DNA from: Hyphomicrobiales bacterium
GTDB lineage: Bacteria; Pseudomonadota; Alphaproteobacteria; Rhizobiales; Rhizobiaceae
Length of the DNA stretch: 64,000 nt
Reading direction: 5' to 3'
NCBI GenBank assembly: GCA_900473685.1
Contig: UCNE01000008.1
Span: 62,001-126,000 of the forward strand
Shown here in pieces: positions 61,036 through 64,000 of this stretch. The notes beneath the pieces are model-generated. The model had not been told where the DNA came from and ran no database searches. It worked only from the letters and a program-made list of their open reading frames with translations. The position numbers and the translations under genes are program-made. Positions within the stretch are counted from its first letter, which is position 1; the number at the start of each line of letters is the position of its first letter.

Positions 61036-61974
61036 TCAAGCCGATTGGCGCGTAAGGAACAGAATGCCGAACACGGGTTTGCCGCCATCATTGCGAATGG
61101 TGGTCTTGCTGATCGCAAGGATTTCAAGCCCAAAGCGCTTGCAGAGGTCCTGGATATAGGTTTGCGAATGGGCGTAGCGCAGCGACGGCCGCAGAATGAA
61201 ATCGCCTTGCGCATCGGCATCCTCGACCGAAAAGGCGAACAGGCCCTTGCCGTTCAGGAGCTGTGAAGCGATGACGAAGACGCTGTCGAGGTTTCCGAGA
61301 TACATCAGGACGTCGGCGGCGCTGACGAGATCGGCGCGGTGGTCCGGCATTGCAGAAAACAACCCGGACGCTTGCGGAGACATCGAAAGATCAGCTTGGG
61401 CAAGGTGGTCGTAACCGCCCTTGACTTCCGCCTTCGCCAGCATGTTGGCCGACAGATCAAAACCTTCCAGCCGGTCCGCCTTGTGCCGGATGCGCTCACC
61501 GAACAGGCCGGTGCCGCAGCCGAGATCAATGACATTGGCAAACCGCGCTTCGCCGGTGTGGCCGGTAATCAGCGCCGCCAGCTTTTCCGGCACGGTATAA
61601 TCGAGCTTTTCGACCAGCGCCTTATCGAAGCGGTCGGCGTAATCGTCGAACAGTTGCGCCACGTAAAGGCTGGACGGCTGGTCGGGCGTTTCCGAACCGC
61701 CGAGAAGTGCCAGTTTCAGGCCCGCGCCGAAAATATCGTCGGGATTGAGATCGAGAACTTTGCGCAAGGCCGCGACTGCTGCCTCTTTGCGGCCGGATTT
61801 TTCCTCATAGTCGGCGAGGCGGAACCAGCCGGCCGCCCAATCGGGCACCAGTTCCAGCGCTTGGGTCATCAGGTCGGCTGCATCCGCATGATCGCCACTA
61901 TCGGCAAGCATATGCGCATATTCGGCGCGGCGGTCGGCAATGAGATCGCCGGAGGAAAGCTGGTTGAGCGTCAT
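61036..61974 (-). CDS. TPR-fused class I SAM methyltransferase
   Basis: The 312-residue product starts with two TPR-like units (AEYAHMLADSGDHADAADLM; GWFRLADYEEKSGRKEAAVA), followed by a methyltransferase domain with motif I VIDLGCGTGLFGERI, and later DLSANMLAKAEVKGGYDHL. The substrate is unknown. The N-terminal TPR with C-terminal methyltransferase layout is typical of rhizobia. Confidence 0.87.
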   Translation of the reverse strand: MTLNQLSSGDLIADRRAEYAHMLADSGDHADAADLMTQALELVPDWAAGWFRLADYEEKSGRKEAAVAALRKVLDLNPDDIFGAGLKLALLGGSETPDQPSSLYVAQLFDDYADRFDKALVEKLDYTVPEKLAALITGHTGEARFANVIDLGCGTGLFGERIRHKADRLEGFDLSANMLAKAEVKGGYDHLAQADLSMSPQASGLFSAMPDHRADLVSAADVLMYLGNLDSVFVIASQLLNGKGLFAFSVEDADAQGDFILRPSLRYAHSQTYIQDLCKRFGLEILAISKTTIRNDGGKPVFGILFLTRQSA

Positions 61975-62147
61975 GGTTCCGGGTCTCGATTGTGCGCCAT
62001 CTGCCGATGGCTGGGCCTTATGCGCTTGTCGCGTGCAAGTGTAGAAATGGCAAGCGGCGATTTGACGGCAGGGCCGTGAGCTGTGTTGATGGCTTGCAGC
62101 AGGGGCTGCGGGGGCCTATGTGAGGAAAAACAGGAGAATCATGGGCC

Positions 62148-62414
62148 ATGGCCGATGGAGTGAATAGATTTCTAGGCGATTCGCCCCTTCGGGTTCTCGT
62201 CAAGCTGCTGGTGGTCTCGATCATCGTCGGTTTCGTCATGGCCGTGTTCGGCTGGACGCCCTATGGCATCCTCTACACTGTCCGCGATTTCGTCCTCGAT
62301 CTCTGGCATTCCGGCTTCGCAGCCCTTGGCCGCGTCGGTGATTACCTGTTGCTTGGTGCGGCCGTGGTGATCCCGGTGTTCATCATCCTGCGTATCCTGA
62401 GCTACCGGCGGTAA
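62148..62414 (+). CDS. small membrane protein (DUF6460-like)
   Basis: The 88-residue product has two membrane helices (VLVKLLVVSIIVGFVMAVFG; LLLGAAVVIPVFIILRILSY) joined by YGILYTVRDFVLDLWHSGF. Such short proteins are widespread in Rhizobiales. The CAP-domain gene follows after one base and is likely co-transcribed. Confidence 0.8.
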   Translation: MADGVNRFLGDSPLRVLVKLLVVSIIVGFVMAVFGWTPYGILYTVRDFVLDLWHSGFAALGRVGDYLLLGAAVVIPVFIILRILSYRR

Positions 62415-62415
62415 C

Positions 62416-62919
62416 ATGCACGATCAGAACTTTCTTGCCTCCCGCCGTACGTTCCTGCGGGCGGGCGCAATTTTCTCGCTGGGTCTGCTTGCCAGCTGCG
62501 GTACGCCCAAGATTACCCCGGGCGGCAATGGCAGCGACCAGACCGACGCGACGCTCGGCTACATCAACGACCTCAGAAAACAAAAGGGCCTGAAGCCGCT
62601 GGCACGCGACCCGGCGGCAGCGCAGGCGGCCCTGTCGCAGGCGGCCCGCATGGCCAAGGCCGGAAAGATGTCGCATCTGATCGGCATCGGCGACAGTTTC
62701 CTGGCGCGGATGAAGGGCGACGGCGTGCCGCTGCCGGCGGCGGAAAACATCGCTGTGGGTCAGGACAGCGCCGAAAGGGCCTATGCCGCCTGGTTCAATT
62801 CGCCCAAGCATCTGGAAAACATGCTGGGGCCGAACTATAGCGGCCTCGGTGTGGCCGTGATGCGCAATCCGGCGTCCGGAAACCGGCCCTATTGGGCCAT
62901 GGTTCTGTCGACTGGTTGA
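62416..62919 (+). CDS. CAP-domain lipoprotein with Tat-type signal
   Basis: The 167-residue product starts with a twin-Arg motif (SRRTFLR), a hydrophobic stretch and a lipobox (LLASC), suggesting Tat export and lipidation. The CAP/SCP domain follows: GYINDLRKQKGLKPLARDPA, AENIAVGQDSAERAYAAWFN and NMLGPNYSGLGVAVMRN. CAP proteins act at the cell surface, with no fixed enzyme role. Confidence 0.86.
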   Translation: MHDQNFLASRRTFLRAGAIFSLGLLASCGTPKITPGGNGSDQTDATLGYINDLRKQKGLKPLARDPAAAQAALSQAARMAKAGKMSHLIGIGDSFLARMKGDGVPLPAAENIAVGQDSAERAYAAWFNSPKHLENMLGPNYSGLGVAVMRNPASGNRPYWAMVLSTG

Positions 62920-62951
62920 TCTGATGGCCGCCGGGACGGGCAGCGTCCGGA

Positions 62952-64000
62952 TCAGACGTTTCTATCGGCCCAGTAATCCGTCCGGCTGCCACGGATATCG
63001 CTGATCGAATTCAGCTTCTCGCGGTCGCACAGCGCCGACAGGCCGCGCACGATCTTGCCCGGCAGCGACGGGCCTTCATAGACCATGCAGGAATAGAGCT
63101 GGACGAGATTGGCGCCGGCGCGGATCTTTTCCGCCGCCGTTTCGGCGGACGAGACGCCGCCGACGCCGATGATCGGTAGATCGGGGCCGACGCGCTTGCG
63201 CATTTTGGCGAGCACTATGGTCGATTTTTCAAACAGCGGCTTGCCGGAAAGGCCGCCGCTCTCCTTTGCCTGCCGCTGATCACGCAGACCGTCGCGCGAC
63301 AATGTCGTGTTGGAAACGATCAGGCCATCAAGGCTGTGCTCCAGCGCCACGGCGGCGATGTCGTCCATGCCCTCTTCGGTCAGATCCGGCGCGATCTTCA
63401 GGAAGACCGGAACGCGGATGCCGGCCTTTTTTGCTTCCTCGTCGCGGGCGGCAAGGACGGCGGAAAGAAGGGCGGAAAGGCTTTCGCGCGCCTGCAGGTC
63501 GCGCAGGCCCGGTGTGTTCGGTGAGGAAATGTTGGCGGTGAAATAGCGGGCGACACCGTAGAAAGTGTGGATACCGGTGACGTAATCGGCAATGCGATCG
63601 GCGCTATCCTTGTTGGCACCGATATTGACGCCGATCATCGCGGAGCGGGCGCAGGTTTTCAGGCGCTGCAACGCTGCCTGATGACCCTCGTTATTGAAAC
63701 CCAGGCGATTGATCACCGCCTCGTCCTCGACCAGCCGGAAGATGCGCGGCTTGTCGTTGCCGGCCTGCGGCTTGGGCGTCACGGTGCCGATCTCGGTAAA
63801 GCCGAAGCCAAGGCGGAGCAGTGCTTCCGGCACCTCGGCATTCTTGTCGTACCCGGCGGCAAGACCGATCGGATTGGCAAAGGAGAGACCAGCAACCGTT
63901 TGTACCAGGCGCGAATCTGCTGGCGCTGCGCAGGCGGGAACCAGACCGGTCTTCAGTCCCTTGATCGATACACCATGAGCCGCCTCCGGATCGAGCAGGA
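62952..64000 (-). CDS. pyrD: dihydroorotate dehydrogenase (quinone), 5' end cut by window
   Basis: The frame is open to the right edge: the visible 348 residues run from LDPEAAHGVSIKGLKTG to the stop at 62952, and the first residues lie beyond 64000. ANPIGLAAGYDKNAEVPEAL, NRLGFNNEGHQAALQRL, and FTANISSPNTPGLRDLQ (catalytic Ser) identify class 2 PyrD, with FMN contacts in GLIVSNTTLSRDGL and GVGGVSSAETAAEKIRAGA. It makes orotate in pyrimidine synthesis at the membrane. Confidence 0.95.
   Translation of the reverse strand, partial: LLDPEAAHGVSIKGLKTGLVPACAAPADSRLVQTVAGLSFANPIGLAAGYDKNAEVPEALLRLGFGFTEIGTVTPKPQAGNDKPRIFRLVEDEAVINRLGFNNEGHQAALQRLKTCARSAMIGVNIGANKDSADRIADYVTGIHTFYGVARYFTANISSPNTPGLRDLQARESLSALLSAVLAARDEEAKKAGIRVPVFLKIAPDLTEEGMDDIAAVALEHSLDGLIVSNTTLSRDGLRDQRQAKESGGLSGKPLFEKSTIVLAKMRKRVGPDLPIIGVGGVSSAETAAEKIRAGANLVQLYSCMVYEGPSLPGKIVRGLSALCDREKLNSISDIRGSRTDYWADRNV

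Overview
The window comes from a member of the Rhizobiaceae (Rhizobium/Agrobacterium group). The evidence is a high-GC chromosome, a PodJ-type polarity protein, a divergent mntR/mntH pair, a fadE-thiolase-fadB set whose two spacers hold perfect long palindromes of the RIME type, an alphaproteobacterial LexA box, and many families typical of rhizobia.

From 1 to about 23874 lies the right-hand part of a lambda-like siphovirus prophage. In order on the plus strand are the terminase large-subunit C-terminus (cut by the left edge), gpW-like joiner, portal, S49 capsid protease, an acidic scaffold-like protein, decoration protein, major capsid protein, connector genes, tail tube, two tail-assembly chaperones joined by a probable -1 ribosomal frameshift (GGGAAAC at 7688-7694), tape measure, M/L/K-like tail genes, a J-like tip protein, and a receptor-binding knob protein with accessory genes. 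The lysis module follows: an endolysin with two C-terminal membrane helices, an overlapping i-/o-spanin-like pair, and a coiled-coil membrane protein. A previously unlabelled 37-residue membrane protein sits on the minus strand just before the endolysin. The right end holds a minus-strand block of small unknown genes, a YedK/HMCES-type protein behind a LexA box, a two-gene cassette with a terminator between its members, a tyrosine integrase, and attR, a 3' fragment of tRNA-Gly(CCC) at 23829-23874. The intact tRNA (attL), repressor and replication genes should lie left of the window.

From 23875 to 36261 the chromosome carries a glycosyltransferase, a solute-binding protein, a sterol-desaturase-like protein, TerB-like, thermonuclease-like and S24/HTH proteins, a ChaA antiporter, a DMT transporter, MntR/MntH, a Tim44-domain protein and a YdeI protein. 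At 36434-37999 an AT-rich foreign gene encodes a reverse transcriptase of the defence (DRT/Abi) type; a decayed DUF1801 pseudogene abuts it.

From 38536 to 44136 is a fatty-acid beta-oxidation set on the minus strand (fadE, thiolase, fadB). Then come podJ, a TauE/SafE exporter with its TIGR02186 partner, a DHFR-like protein, the PdeM/Lhr-like DNA-repair pair, a class III cyclase, SRPBCC and VOC proteins with a TetR regulator, two YitT paralogues flanking an Rrf2 regulator and an AhpD-like gene, a TPR-methyltransferase, a CAP-domain lipoprotein, and pyrD, cut by the right edge.

All calls rest on reading the sequence and remembered family motifs. No database search was possible.
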